Below, piece after piece: positions 1 through 8,753 of a stretch of DNA of 64,000 nucleotides. Source of the stretch: DASQQQ01 sp036390995 (lineage in GTDB: Bacteria; Actinomycetota; UBA4738; HRBIN12). The stretch's first letter is position 1, and the number at the start of each line of letters is the position of its first letter. Under the pieces are notes generated by a model. It was not told where the DNA came from and did no database searches. It saw only the letters and a list, made by a program, of their open reading frames with translations. The DNA lies in NCBI GenBank assembly GCA_036390995.1, contig DASWAT010000064.1, forward strand, positions 23,252-87,251, written 5' to 3'. The translations under genes and the position numbers were made by a program.

Positions 1-980
1 GCCAGGTACTCGACGATCCGGTCCTTCACGTCGTCCAGACCCGTGTGGTCCTCGTCGAGGATCCGCCGGGCGTCGGCGATGTCGAGGTTGTCCTCGGTCC
101 GGACGTTCCACGGGATCTCGGTCATCCAGTCGAGGTAGGTCCGGATCCAGCCGTACTCGGGCGACTGCTCGGAGGTCCGCTCGAGCCGGCCGAGCTCACG
201 CTCGGCCTCTCGCCGCGCCCCCTCGGGCATGTCCGCATCCTCGATCTTCTTCCGGTACTCCTCGACGACGTTCTCCTCCGAGTCCTCGCCGAGCTCCTTG
301 CGGATGGCCTCCATCTGCTGGCGCAGGAGGTACTCGCGCTGGGTCTTCTCCATGCCCTCGCGGACGTCGCTACGGATCTTGTCCTTCAGCTCGACCTCGG
401 CCAGGATCTCCTTCGTCCAAGCCAGGACCTTCTCCAGCCGCTGCTCGACGTCGAGCGTCTCGAGGATCTCGACCTTCCGCTCGAACGAGAGGTCGGGCGA
501 GTACCCGGAGGTGTCGGCCATCGCGCCCGGATCCTGGATGCCGCGGAGGAACTCGGCCACCTGGGGCACCCCGCGGGTCTCCACGAGCGCCTCGATCGTG
601 GCCCGGTACTGACGGGCCAGCTCTCGCGCGCGCTCGGTGGTCTCCTCGGGATCCGGCCGGGCCTCGATCTGCACCCACGTGGCGTCGCCGGTCCCGGCCA
701 CGCCGGTGCCGACGACGGCCCGGTACAGCCCACGGATCACGAGAGCCTCCAGGCCGGACTGGAGCCGGCCCACGTCCTCCACCTTCGCCACCGTGCCGAT
801 CCGCGCGTAGCGTGAGCCCACGCGTGGCACCAGGAGCAGCTCGCCGCCAGACGACTCGCTCGCGGCCACCGCCCGGCGGGCCTCGTCGGACTCCACAGTG
901 AGCGTGACGACCATCCCGGGCAGCACCACGCCGGTGGTCAGGGGTAGGAGGGGTAGGACCTGGGTATCGAGGATCGCCAT
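1..980 (-). CDS. lon: Lon ATP-dependent protease, N-terminal part (cut by window edge)
   Basis: Cytoplasmic AAA+ serine protease that degrades misfolded and regulatory proteins. The visible 326 residues begin MAILDTQVLPLLPLTTGVVL, the usual opening of the LON substrate-binding domain (about residues 7-205). They continue into the helical linker containing the REYLLRQQMEAIRKELGE signature. The window ends just before the Walker A loop, so the ATPase and Ser/Lys protease domains lie outside and cannot be judged. The ATG start at 980 is preceded on the minus strand by a purine-rich GAGAAGGAA ribosome site. The gene diverges from the MoxR operon; the 200-base gap between them holds palindromes that may be operators. 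Identification is firm from sequence order and motifs. Confidence 0.93.
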   Translation of the reverse strand, partial: MAILDTQVLPLLPLTTGVVLPGMVVTLTVESDEARRAVAASESSGGELLLVPRVGSRYARIGTVAKVEDVGRLQSGLEALVIRGLYRAVVGTGVAGTGDATWVQIEARPDPEETTERARELARQYRATIEALVETRGVPQVAEFLRGIQDPGAMADTSGYSPDLSFERKVEILETLDVEQRLEKVLAWTKEILAEVELKDKIRSDVREGMEKTQREYLLRQQMEAIRKELGEDSEENVVEEYRKKIEDADMPEGARREAERELGRLERTSEQSPEYGWIRTYLDWMTEIPWNVRTEDNLDIADARRILDEDHTGLDDVKDRIVEYL

Positions 981-1001
981 GTCGTTTCCTTCTCTTCTCG
1001 C

Positions 1002-1086
1002 GCTTCCGGAAGCCGCGGATGCGGCCTCGCACCTGCAACAACGGGAGCGCCGTCGTGCCTATTCCGGAATTGTAAGTGCGATTACA
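1002..1086. promoter_or_regulatory. Palindrome cluster between lon and moxR
   Basis: Three inverted repeats sit in the divergent gap: GCTTCCGGAAGC (1002-1013), ATTCCGGAAT (1061-1070) and TGTAA-N6-TTACA (1071-1086). The last has the size and symmetry of a dimeric repressor operator. None matches the HspR box (CTTGAGT-N7-ACTCAAG) known to control lon in some actinobacteria. The regulator is unknown, and control of lon is inferred only from position. Confidence 0.4.
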
Positions 1087-1168
1087 TGAAGTTCGGGCGC
1101 CGCCCGGACCGGTGCGAGGCGGCTGCGAAGGGCAGGAAACCGGAAGCCCGGCAGGGGGTCCCTGCATC

Positions 1169-1174
1169 TATCCT
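1169..1174 (+). promoter_or_regulatory. -10 box TATCCT of leaderless moxR
   Basis: TATCCT ends six bases before the ATG at 1181 and no Shine-Dalgarno sequence is present, so transcription would start at or next to the start codon. The same spacing recurs at many genes in this window. Confidence 0.5.
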
Positions 1175-1180
1175 GACCAC

Positions 1181-2137
1181 ATGAGCGAGCCCGGGGTTGC
1201 GCGGGCGTTCTTCGGATCCCTCGCCGAGCGGATCGACGAACGGCTGTTCGGCGTCCGGGAGCCGCTCAGGCTCATCCTGGTGGGGATCGTCACCGGCTCG
1301 CACGTCCTCATCGACGACGTCCCCGGCACCGGGAAGACCACCCTGGTTCGGATGCTGTCCGCCCTCATGGGACTCTCGTTCCAGCGGGTCCAGTTCACGC
1401 CGGACCTCATGCCCACCGACATCACCGGCACGTCGATCCTGAACCTGAAGACGCAGGAGTTCGAGTTCCGACCGGGACCCGTCTTCACGCAGGTCCTGCT
1501 GGCCGACGAGATCAACCGCGCCACCCCGAAGACCCAGGCGGCCTTGCTCGAGGCGATGCAGGAGCGACAGGTCACGGTGGACGGCGCCACCCATCCGCTG
1601 CCCCAGCCGTTCTTCGTCCTGGCCACGCAGAACCCGGTGGAGCTGGAGGGGACGTTCCCGCTGCCAGAGGCCCAGCTGGACCGGTTCCTGCTGCGGGTGA
1701 AGCTCGGGTACCCGGGCGAGCGGGACGAGGAACGGATCCTCACCACGCCTCCGGAGCAGCGGATGCTCCCCGACCGGCCGCTGCCCGACGTGCCGGACCT
1801 CCTCACCCTGGCGAAGGTCGTGGGCACGGTGCGGATGGAGCACGAGGTGCGCACGTACGTCATCGCGCTGGCCAGGGCCACCCGCGACCACCCGGAGCTC
1901 GCGGTCGGCGTGAGCCCCCGGGCCGTGGAGCAGATGGGCGACGCCGCCCGGGCCTTGGCCCTGCTCGACGGCCGGGAGTACGTCCTGCCCGACGACGTGA
2001 AGCAGCTTGCGCCGCCCGTGTTCGGCCACCGGCTGGTCCTCACCACCGACGCCCGGATCCGCGACCGCCAGCCCGAGGAGGTGCTGGCCGAGGTCCTCCG
2101 CTCGGTCCCGGTGCCCACGGAGTACCGGGAGGACTGA
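1181..2137 (+). CDS. MoxR-family AAA+ ATPase (first MoxR operon)
   Basis: Chaperone-like ATPase of 318 residues, first gene of a MoxR / DUF58 / DUF4129 operon of the kind linked to envelope stress and assembly of secreted or metal-containing proteins. Walker A is DVPGTGKT at residues 46-53, Walker B ends LLADE at 106-110, and sensor 1 lies in ATQNPVE. The C-terminal lid contains the family's SPRAVEQM and LPDDVKQLAPPV segments. The reading frame is open further upstream to 1076, but ATG 1181 is preferred because a TATCCT box lies six bases upstream and family similarity starts here. It is followed directly by the DUF58 gene. Substrate unknown. Confidence 0.9.
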   Translation: MSEPGVARAFFGSLAERIDERLFGVREPLRLILVGIVTGSHVLIDDVPGTGKTTLVRMLSALMGLSFQRVQFTPDLMPTDITGTSILNLKTQEFEFRPGPVFTQVLLADEINRATPKTQAALLEAMQERQVTVDGATHPLPQPFFVLATQNPVELEGTFPLPEAQLDRFLLRVKLGYPGERDEERILTTPPEQRMLPDRPLPDVPDLLTLAKVVGTVRMEHEVRTYVIALARATRDHPELAVGVSPRAVEQMGDAARALALLDGREYVLPDDVKQLAPPVFGHRLVLTTDARIRDRQPEEVLAEVLRSVPVPTEYRED

Positions 2138-2138
2138 C

Positions 2139-3299
2139 ACGGACACGGCGGACCGGCGCGGGATCGCGCTGTCGGTCGCGATCGTCCTCGCGCTCGCCGC
2201 CACGGCCTGGGGCGAGCTCACCGTCCTGCTGTGGGCGGCGGCCGTCGGGGGCCTGGCCACCGCGCTGTCGCTGTGGGCCCGCGCGGCATGGAACCGCGTG
2301 GAGGTCGAGGTTGCCTTCGAACCGACTCGAGCGTTCCTCGGCGAGGACGTGTGGCTGCGCGTGTGGATCCGAAACGGCAAGCGGCTGCCCCTGCCGATCG
2401 TCCGCGTGGTGGCGAGGTTCCCGCCCGGCCTGCTGCAGGAGCCCTCACCGGACCCGACGGCGCTCCGGGGCCACCGGCGCCGGATGTCGATCGCCGGGCG
2501 CACCGACGTCACCCTCCGGCTCCCCGTGGTCACCACCGAGCGCGGCGAGTTCTGGCTGGAGGGAGTGGAGATCGAGCTGTCCGACCCGTTCGACCTCACC
2601 CCCGTGGGGCAGGAGGTCTTCCCCGACCGGCCCCTGCTGGTCATGCCGGAGCCGCGGGTCCTGGTCCCGCTGACGCTCCGGCGGCGACTGCCGTTCGGCC
2701 GGCCGGCCCCCGCGGCTCGGCTTTTCGAGGACCGAGAGCACTTCGCCGGGGTCCGCACGTACGAGCCCGGGGACCCGATGCACCACGTCCACTGGAAGCT
2801 CACCGCGCACGCCGGCGAGCTGCTCACGAAGCGGTACGAGCCCACCCGTTCCGCCGAGGTCCTCTTCGCGGTCGACGTCGCGCACGGCGAGCCCTTCTGG
2901 TACGCGGTGGACCCGCCGACCGCCGAGGAGACGATCGGGTGGACCAGCTTCCTGGCCCGGCAGGCCATCGCGGCGGGGTGGCGGATCGGCCTGGTGGCGA
3001 ACACGCACCTGAAGCGGGGGCGCGGTCCGCTCCGCGTCCGGGCCTCGTCCGCGCGGGGGCACGAGGCCGCCCTGTTCGCGGCGCTCGCCCGGATGCCGAA
3101 CCAGCCCACGAACGACCTCGGGCCGGTCCTGCGCGAGGTCGGGCGCCACCTGCCCGGGCGGACCACGATCGTGGTCGTCTCCCCCCGGCCGGGGCCGGCC
3201 CTGCAGCACGAGATGGAAGTCCTGCGCCGCAAGGGATCCGAGGTCGTGCTCCTGTCGCCTCCCGGCCGCGAGTGGCCCGAGCCGGAGAGCGTCCGGTGA
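2139..3299 (+). CDS. DUF58 domain protein
   Basis: Membrane-anchored partner of MoxR, about 386 residues. Two hydrophobic segments lie near the N terminus, followed by a beta-sandwich region and the DUF58 signature around YEPGDPMHHVHWKLTAHAG. A von Willebrand A-like fold is known for this family. The start is problematic: no in-frame ATG or GTG exists between a TTG at 2007, deep inside moxR, and GTG 2298, which would remove the membrane anchor. A strong ribosome site GGGAGG (2127-2132) is placed six bases before an ACG at 2139, just past the moxR stop, so a rare ACG start is proposed. CTG 2169 is an alternative. It overlaps the next gene by GTGA. Confidence 0.82.
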   Translation, partial: TDTADRRGIALSVAIVLALAATAWGELTVLLWAAAVGGLATALSLWARAAWNRVEVEVAFEPTRAFLGEDVWLRVWIRNGKRLPLPIVRVVARFPPGLLQEPSPDPTALRGHRRRMSIAGRTDVTLRLPVVTTERGEFWLEGVEIELSDPFDLTPVGQEVFPDRPLLVMPEPRVLVPLTLRRRLPFGRPAPAARLFEDREHFAGVRTYEPGDPMHHVHWKLTAHAGELLTKRYEPTRSAEVLFAVDVAHGEPFWYAVDPPTAEETIGWTSFLARQAIAAGWRIGLVANTHLKRGRGPLRVRASSARGHEAALFAALARMPNQPTNDLGPVLREVGRHLPGRTTIVVVSPRPGPALQHEMEVLRRKGSEVVLLSPPGREWPEPESVR

Positions 3300-4600
3300 T
3301 CCGCGCCCGGTCCGTTCCCCGCCCCACCACGCGAGAGCTCCGCGCCTGCGGGCTCGCGGCCCTCGCCGAGGCCGGCCTCATCTACCTACCGGCCCACATG
3401 ATCATGAGCCAGGCAGGCAACCTCGGGGTGAGCGTGAACGCGCTCGCCTTGCCCTTCGTCGTGCTGTTCGTCGGGGGAGCCCTGCTCGTCTGCCTGTTGC
3501 GGGATCGCCCGGGCGTGCCGACCGGCGCCGGCCTGGTCGCGGTGGCGCTCGGCCTGTACCTGGGCCGGGGCGACGTGAACCGAGAGGTGTTCGCCGTGGC
3601 CGTGACGCTGCTCGTGGCGATCCGGGTGGTCACGCTCGGCCTGCGGGACTGGCGGGAGCCGATCTTCGCGTCGATCGGATGGGGCGCTGCGGCCCTGGCG
3701 GTGGAGGTGGTCGTCTCGACCGGGCCCCAGCAGAACTGGAAGCCGCTCCTCGTGCTCTTCGTCCCGGTCTTCTTCCTCGCCTCGCTGGCCAGCCGGGCCA
3801 CGATCGTGTGGACCGCGGACCTGTCCGGGGCGCTGTCCGAGGAGACCCGAGCGGGATGGGTCCGGCGCGCGCTCCTGCTGATCGGCGCGCTGGCCGGGGC
3901 GATGGTGGCGGCGGCGGCCTTGGGGATCCGGGGCGGCGTCCTGGACCGCCTGGGCGGCCTCATCACGCCCGTCGCGAACGCCGTTGCCTATGCCCTGGCG
4001 TTCGTGATGGCCCAGCTGGCCCGGCCGGTCTTCTGGCTGATCGACCGCCTGAACGTGGACCCGGAGAAGGTCCGGAGCTTCTTCGACCGTCTCCAGGAGC
4101 GGACGACGAACATCCGGCACTCCCCCCAGCCCTCGGGCCCTTCGCTCGTGCAGCGGATCCTCGGCCTCGTGGCGTTCGCGGCCATCGTGTGGCTGCTGGT
4201 CGCGGTGATCCGCAGGCTCCGCGCGAACGTTCAAGAGTACGACTCCGTGCGAGCGCAGCTCGGGACGGTGAGCAGCGCGCCGATCCCGAGCGAGGAGGCG
4301 CCGCCGGGGCGCAGGAAGCCGTTCCGTCACGAGCCGCCCGCGGACGTCGTGCGCCGCTGGTACGCGGAGACGCTCACGCTCCTGCACGGCAGGGACGTCG
4401 ACAAGGAGCCGGCCCTCACGCCGGCCGAGTTCGTGCCGGAGGTGGCGGCCGCCTTCCCCGCGTGTGCGACGAGCTTCGAGGCTCTCACCCACGCCTACGA
4501 GGACGTCCGCTACGGCCACCGCACGATCCCGCGTCCGGACCTGGCGCGAGTGGAGGCCCACCACCGCGAGGTGGTGCGCATCGTGAGTGCGAAGGAGTAG
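3296..4600 (+). CDS. Polytopic membrane protein with C-terminal DUF4129
   Basis: Third gene of the first MoxR operon, 434 residues, GTG start overlapping the DUF58 stop (GTGA, 3296-3299). The first 240 residues contain about seven hydrophobic segments. Another transmembrane helix near residues 285-305 (LVQRILGLVAFAAIVWLLVAV) leads into a cytoplasmic DUF4129 domain with RRWYAETLTLL and LTPAEFVPEV. The layout resembles TgpA-type proteins, but I see no transglutaminase Cys-His-Asp core. The second MoxR operon in this window does carry one. It probably forms a membrane complex with DUF58 and MoxR; exact role unknown. Confidence 0.78.
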   Translation: MIRARSVPRPTTRELRACGLAALAEAGLIYLPAHMIMSQAGNLGVSVNALALPFVVLFVGGALLVCLLRDRPGVPTGAGLVAVALGLYLGRGDVNREVFAVAVTLLVAIRVVTLGLRDWREPIFASIGWGAAALAVEVVVSTGPQQNWKPLLVLFVPVFFLASLASRATIVWTADLSGALSEETRAGWVRRALLLIGALAGAMVAAAALGIRGGVLDRLGGLITPVANAVAYALAFVMAQLARPVFWLIDRLNVDPEKVRSFFDRLQERTTNIRHSPQPSGPSLVQRILGLVAFAAIVWLLVAVIRRLRANVQEYDSVRAQLGTVSSAPIPSEEAPPGRRKPFRHEPPADVVRRWYAETLTLLHGRDVDKEPALTPAEFVPEVAAAFPACATSFEALTHAYEDVRYGHRTIPRPDLARVEAHHREVVRIVSAKE

Positions 4601-4667
4601 TTCGCCGCGAGGGCAAGGGCCGGGTAGCATGCCCGGACGGGCGCCGCCGGGCACGAGGGGAGAGACG

Positions 4668-5666
4668 ATGACCGACTCGGCGATCGAGGCCGAGGGGATC
4701 CGCAAGAGCTTCGGGACGGTCCGCGCGCTCGACGGCGTGGACCTGCGCGTCGAGCGCGGTACGGTCCTCGGCCTGCTCGGACCGAACGGCGCCGGCAAGA
4801 CCACGATGGTGCGGATCCTCACGACCCTGCTCCGCCCGGACGAGGGCCAAGCCACGGTCGTCGGGCACGACGTCGTGCGCGACGCCGAGGCCCTCCGACA
4901 CCAGATCGGGCTGGCCGGCCAGTCGGCGGCGATCGACGAGAACCTGACCGGGCTCGAGAACATCGAGATGGTGGGCCGCCTCTACCACCTGCCCGCCGCG
5001 GAGGCCCGGCGGCGCGCCGAGCAGCTGCTCGACCGATTCGAGCTCACAGGGGCGGCGAACCGCACGGCGAAGACCTACTCGGGCGGGATGCGCCGGCGCC
5101 TCGACCTCGGGGCCAGCCTGGTCGGTCGTCCCCAGGTCCTGTTCCTGGACGAGCCCACCACCGGGTTGGACCCCCGCAGCCGCATCGGCATGTGGGACGT
5201 CATCCGCGAGCTGGTCCACGACGGCACCACGCTGCTACTGACCACCCAGTACCTGGAGGAGGCGGATCGTCTGGCCGACGTCATCGTCGTGATCGACGGC
5301 GGCAAGGTGATCGCGGAGGGAACCGCGGACGAGCTCAAGACGCGGGTGGGGGGCGAGGTCCTGGCCCTCCGCGTCGCGGATCGGTCGCGCACGGCGGAGG
5401 CGGCCGGCCAGGTGCTCGGCCTCGGGCCCGGAGGCGGCCAGGTGGACAACAACACCGGCGAGATCACGGTCCCCGTGGGAGCGGATGGACCGGGCGTGCT
5501 GACGGAGGCCGTTCGGCGGCTGGACGCCGCCGGCATCCGGCTGGCCGACATCGGCCTTCGCCGGCCGACGCTCGACGACGTGTTCCTGGCCCTCACCGGC
5601 CACGTCGCCGAGGATCAGGCCGAGCCAGAGGCGGCCGCCGGCCGGCGGGGACGGAGGGGACGATGA
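4668..5666 (+). CDS. DrrA-like ABC exporter ATPase
   Basis: ATP-binding subunit of 332 residues of a two-component drug or lipid exporter. Walker A GPNGAGKT, signature YSGGMRRR and Walker B LFLDEPTTGLD are intact. The switch region reads TTQYLEEAD, with glutamine where most ABC proteins have histidine, a usual trait of the DrrA daunorubicin-resistance family. The C-terminal extension after residue 215 is also typical of that family. The ATG at 4668 is chosen because of the strong GAGGGGAGAG ribosome site just upstream. The stop overlaps the permease start (ATGA), so the pair is coupled. Substrate not predictable. Confidence 0.9.
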   Translation: MTDSAIEAEGIRKSFGTVRALDGVDLRVERGTVLGLLGPNGAGKTTMVRILTTLLRPDEGQATVVGHDVVRDAEALRHQIGLAGQSAAIDENLTGLENIEMVGRLYHLPAAEARRRAEQLLDRFELTGAANRTAKTYSGGMRRRLDLGASLVGRPQVLFLDEPTTGLDPRSRIGMWDVIRELVHDGTTLLLTTQYLEEADRLADVIVVIDGGKVIAEGTADELKTRVGGEVLALRVADRSRTAEAAGQVLGLGPGGGQVDNNTGEITVPVGADGPGVLTEAVRRLDAAGIRLADIGLRRPTLDDVFLALTGHVAEDQAEPEAAAGRRGRRGR

Positions 5667-6514
5667 GCACGACGACCACCAGGACAGCGGCGCCGCTGAA
5701 GGGCAGGCTGCGCTACGCCGTCGCCGACGGCTACACGCTCACGAAGCGCAACCTGCTGACGTACATCCGCAAACCCGACCTGCTGGTGTTCTCCACGATC
5801 CAGCCGGTGATGTTCGTGCTGCTGTTCGTCTACGTGTTCGGCGGCGCGCTGAAGCGCACGCTGCCGCCCACGATCCCGTACGTGGACTTCCTGATGCCGG
5901 GCATCTTCATCCAGACCGCCATCTTCAGCGCGCTGCAGACGGGCGTCGGCCTGGCCGAGGACCTGCAGAAGGGGCTCGTCGACCGGTTCAAGTCGCTGCC
6001 GATGGCGCGCTCGGCGGTGCTTGCCGGCCGAACCCTGGCCGACACCTTCGCGATCGTGTTCCAGGTCGTGCTCATGCTGATCGTGGCCTGGCTGGTGGGC
6101 TTCCGCTTCCACGAGGGCTTGGCCGAAGCGCTGCTGGCGTTCGCCGGGGCCGTCTCGGTGGGCTACGCGTTCACGTGGATCGCGGCGTTCGCCGGCCTGT
6201 CGCTGAAGAGCGTCGAGGCCGTCCAGGCGGCCAGCTTCACGATCGTGTTCCCGTTCGTGTTCGCCAGCTCGGCTTTCGTCCCCTCCTCGACGTTCCCCGG
6301 GTGGCTCCAGGCCTGGGCGAACGTGAACCCCGTCACGATCTGGGTCGAGACGTTCCGCGTGCTCACGCTCGGTGACCTGTACACGGCCTACCGCATCGCG
6401 CAGAACGATGCGCTCGCCTCGCTGGGCACCTTGCTGTGGCAGTCGACGGCGTGGTTCCTGGGGATCCTGGCCGTGGCCGTGCCGCTCGGGGTCCGGGTCT
6501 ACCGGCGGACCTGA
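5663..6514 (+). CDS. DrrB-like ABC-2 transporter permease
   Basis: Membrane subunit of 283 residues partnering the preceding ATPase, to which it is coupled by a 4-base overlap. It shows the ABC-2 layout: a cytoplasmic N-terminal stretch with the permease-type TLTKRNLLTYIRKPDLL segment, then six predicted membrane helices. The family hallmark LMPGIFIQTAIF precedes the amphipathic region, and the late WVETFRVLTLG segment resembles DrrB. It likely exports a hydrophobic compound. The gene is followed by a possible hairpin and then an MFS pump. Confidence 0.88.
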   Translation: MSTTTTRTAAPLKGRLRYAVADGYTLTKRNLLTYIRKPDLLVFSTIQPVMFVLLFVYVFGGALKRTLPPTIPYVDFLMPGIFIQTAIFSALQTGVGLAEDLQKGLVDRFKSLPMARSAVLAGRTLADTFAIVFQVVLMLIVAWLVGFRFHEGLAEALLAFAGAVSVGYAFTWIAAFAGLSLKSVEAVQAASFTIVFPFVFASSAFVPSSTFPGWLQAWANVNPVTIWVETFRVLTLGDLYTAYRIAQNDALASLGTLLWQSTAWFLGILAVAVPLGVRVYRRT

Positions 6515-6553
6515 CGCACCGGCTCCTGCACGTCCGAGGGTCGGCTCGACATG

Positions 6554-6585
6554 CCCGGGCGCGGGAACATCCGGTGCCGCCCGGG
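6554..6585 (+). terminator. Possible hairpin after the drrAB-like pair
   Basis: CCCGGGCG (6554-6561) and CGCCCGGG (6578-6585) form an 8-base stem with a 16-base loop. No T-run follows. It could end drrAB transcription or structure the leader of the MFS gene. Confidence 0.35.
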
Positions 6586-6664
6586 TGGTTGTCACCCAGC
6601 GAACGTATCCTGGGAAGCTCATCGGGCCCGATCCGGACCCAGACCAGAGGAGAAGGAGCCCGCC

Positions 6665-8239
6665 TTGCCGTTGCTGGGGTTCGAGGGGGAGAACGCGCGC
6701 GAGAAGGTCATCGTCCTGCTGACGATGTGCTTCGCGCTGGCCATGGCCATGCTCGACAACACCGTCGTGAACGTGGCGCTGCCCACGATCAGCGAGAAGC
6801 TGGGCGCCGGCGTCTCGGGCCTGCAGTGGATCGTCGACGGCTACACGCTGGCCTTCGCCTCGCTCCTTCTTACCGGCGGGATCGTGGGCGACCGGTACGG
6901 TCGCAAGCGCATGTTCGTGACCGGGCTCTCCGTCTTCACCCTCGCCTCGCTCGCGTGCGGGCTGTCACAGAGCACCGGACAGCTCGTCGTGTTCCGGGCC
7001 ATCCAGGGGCTCGGGGCCTCGCTGCTGATCCCGGGCACGCTCTCCATCATCACGGTCACGTTCCCACCCCACGAGCGCGCGCACGCCATCGGGCTGTGGG
7101 CCGGGATCTCCGGTTTGGCGCTCGCGCTCGGGCCGACCGTCGGCGGGCTCATGGTCGAGCACCTCGGATGGCAGTCGGTCTTCTTCCTGAACGTGCCGAT
7201 CGGCGTGCTCGCGTTCGTGATCGCCATCCGCACCGTGCGCGAATCCGTGTCCGAGATCGAGCGGCGGCTGGACATCCCCGGCCTGGTCCTTGGAACCGGT
7301 GCCCTGTTCTCGGCGACCTACGGGCTCATCGAGGCCAATCAGCTCGGATGGGGTGACCCGATGATCGTCTCCTCGTTCGTGGTGTTCGGGCTCCTCCTGC
7401 TGGGGTTCCTGACGGCGGAGCTGCGCAACCCGCACGCCATGATGCCGCTCGGGTTCTTCCGCATCCCCGCGTTCTCCGCGGGGAACACCGTCGCGTTCGC
7501 CGTGTCGCTGGGGATGTTCGCGGCGTTCTTCTTCCTCAGCCTGTACATGCAGCTGATCCACCTCTACTCACCGTTCCAGGCGGGGCTCCGGTTCCTGCCG
7601 ATGACGCTCGGGATCGTGGCCACGGCGCCGGCCGCCGGGCGATACGCGCAGCGGAACGGCTCGCGCGCCCCCATGACGTACGGACTCCTGCTGTCGGGCG
7701 GCGGGCTCCTGCTCCTCGGCATGTCGCTGCAGACCGACAGCTCGTACCTGTACATGTTCCCGATCTTCGTGTTCATGGGGCACGGGATGGGGGCCACCAT
7801 GGCGCCCATGACCGCGGCCGTCATGAACTCGGTTGGCCCGCAGCGCGCCGGAATGGGGTCCGCCATGACGAACACGTCCCGGGAGGTCGGCGGGGTGCTG
7901 GGGATCGCGCTGCTCGGCACGATCCTCACCACGAAGCTCAAGGGCACGCTGATGCCGGCCCTCGTCGGCCTGGGGCTTTCCCCCGCCCATCAGCAGGTCA
8001 TCGCCGAGGCGGCGGGCCACGGGACGCTCGACCCGTCTCTGCTGGCCGGCCTGTCCCCCACGCAGGCCGTCGGGGTGCAACAGGCCTTCGGACATGCGTT
8101 CATGGACGGGTTCCACGTGGCACTCACGTTCGGCGGGATCATCCTGCTGATCGCCGCGGTGGTTGCGAATCGCTGGATCCCCAGCGGAGGTACGGTCCGC
8201 GAACACGCCGAGGTCGAGGCCGTCGTCGCCCAGGTCTGA
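6665..8239 (+). CDS. DHA2-family multidrug MFS transporter (EmrB/QacA type)
   Basis: Proton-driven drug efflux pump of about 524 residues with 14 predicted membrane helices. Diagnostic segments are LDNTVVNVALPTI in helix 1, motif A GDRYGRKRMF in the 2-3 loop and motif C GLALALGPTVGG in helix 5. The start is taken as TTG 6665 because AGGAGAAGGAG lies just upstream and the protein starts directly before the first helix. The upstream in-frame ATG at 6551 would add an improbable arginine/proline-rich tail and overlap the hairpin. A TATCCT box near 6608 may be its promoter. No adjacent TetR or MarR regulator is present. Confidence 0.88.
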   Translation: MPLLGFEGENAREKVIVLLTMCFALAMAMLDNTVVNVALPTISEKLGAGVSGLQWIVDGYTLAFASLLLTGGIVGDRYGRKRMFVTGLSVFTLASLACGLSQSTGQLVVFRAIQGLGASLLIPGTLSIITVTFPPHERAHAIGLWAGISGLALALGPTVGGLMVEHLGWQSVFFLNVPIGVLAFVIAIRTVRESVSEIERRLDIPGLVLGTGALFSATYGLIEANQLGWGDPMIVSSFVVFGLLLLGFLTAELRNPHAMMPLGFFRIPAFSAGNTVAFAVSLGMFAAFFFLSLYMQLIHLYSPFQAGLRFLPMTLGIVATAPAAGRYAQRNGSRAPMTYGLLLSGGGLLLLGMSLQTDSSYLYMFPIFVFMGHGMGATMAPMTAAVMNSVGPQRAGMGSAMTNTSREVGGVLGIALLGTILTTKLKGTLMPALVGLGLSPAHQQVIAEAAGHGTLDPSLLAGLSPTQAVGVQQAFGHAFMDGFHVALTFGGIILLIAAVVANRWIPSGGTVREHAEVEAVVAQV

Positions 8240-8290
8240 CGCGTCGCTGCGGCGTCTCCCGGGTAGTAGGGTTTGGGCAGGAGGTCAGGG

Positions 8291-8536
8291 ATGGCCGACG
8301 ACGAAGACGTCATCGCGCGGATCAACGAGCTCGCGCACGAGGAGCACGAGCTGTTCGAGAGGGAGTCGCGGGGTCAGGCCGCGCCGAGGGAGCGGGCCCG
8401 CCTGAAGGAGATCGAGGTGCAGCTCGACCAGTGCTACGACGTGCTGCACCAGCGGCGGGCCAGGCGGGCAGCGGGCCTGGATCCGAACGAGGTATCGGTG
8501 AGAGACGCCGCCACGGTCGAGGGGTACACGGGATAG
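8291..8536 (+). CDS. DUF2630 family small protein
   Basis: Acidic 81-residue protein, predicted largely helical, matching the actinobacterial DUF2630 family: a start like DDEDVIARINELAHEEHELFERE, a middle RLKEIEVQLDQCYDVLHQRRARR, and a C-terminal dipeptide-rich tail ending in glycine. The ATG at 8291 has AGGAGGTCAGG upstream. Function unknown; the sequence suggests a short coiled coil. It stands alone between the MFS pump and the SRPBCC gene. Confidence 0.85.
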   Translation: MADDEDVIARINELAHEEHELFERESRGQAAPRERARLKEIEVQLDQCYDVLHQRRARRAAGLDPNEVSVRDAATVEGYTG

Positions 8537-8753
8537 CCCTCGTGTACCACGTGACGTACCGCGCCCTGCAGCTCTGCGACGAGGACCTCGAGATCGCCCC
8601 GAGCTGATGCTGGTCACGCCCCGGCCGCACCCCCGGCCATCAGGCGCCCTCCCACTTCGACCACCCGACCCCGCGGTTCCGGGTCACCCGGCCCTCCGGG
8701 CCGTGTCGCGCACGGCCTACCGTGACCGGTAGCGAACCCCGCGGAGGTGGCTC

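Noticed and set aside
1082..3232. 716-residue open frame on the minus strand
   Set aside because: It is antisense to moxR and the DUF58 gene, rich in Arg/Ser/Pro and without motifs; long antisense frames are expected at this GC content.
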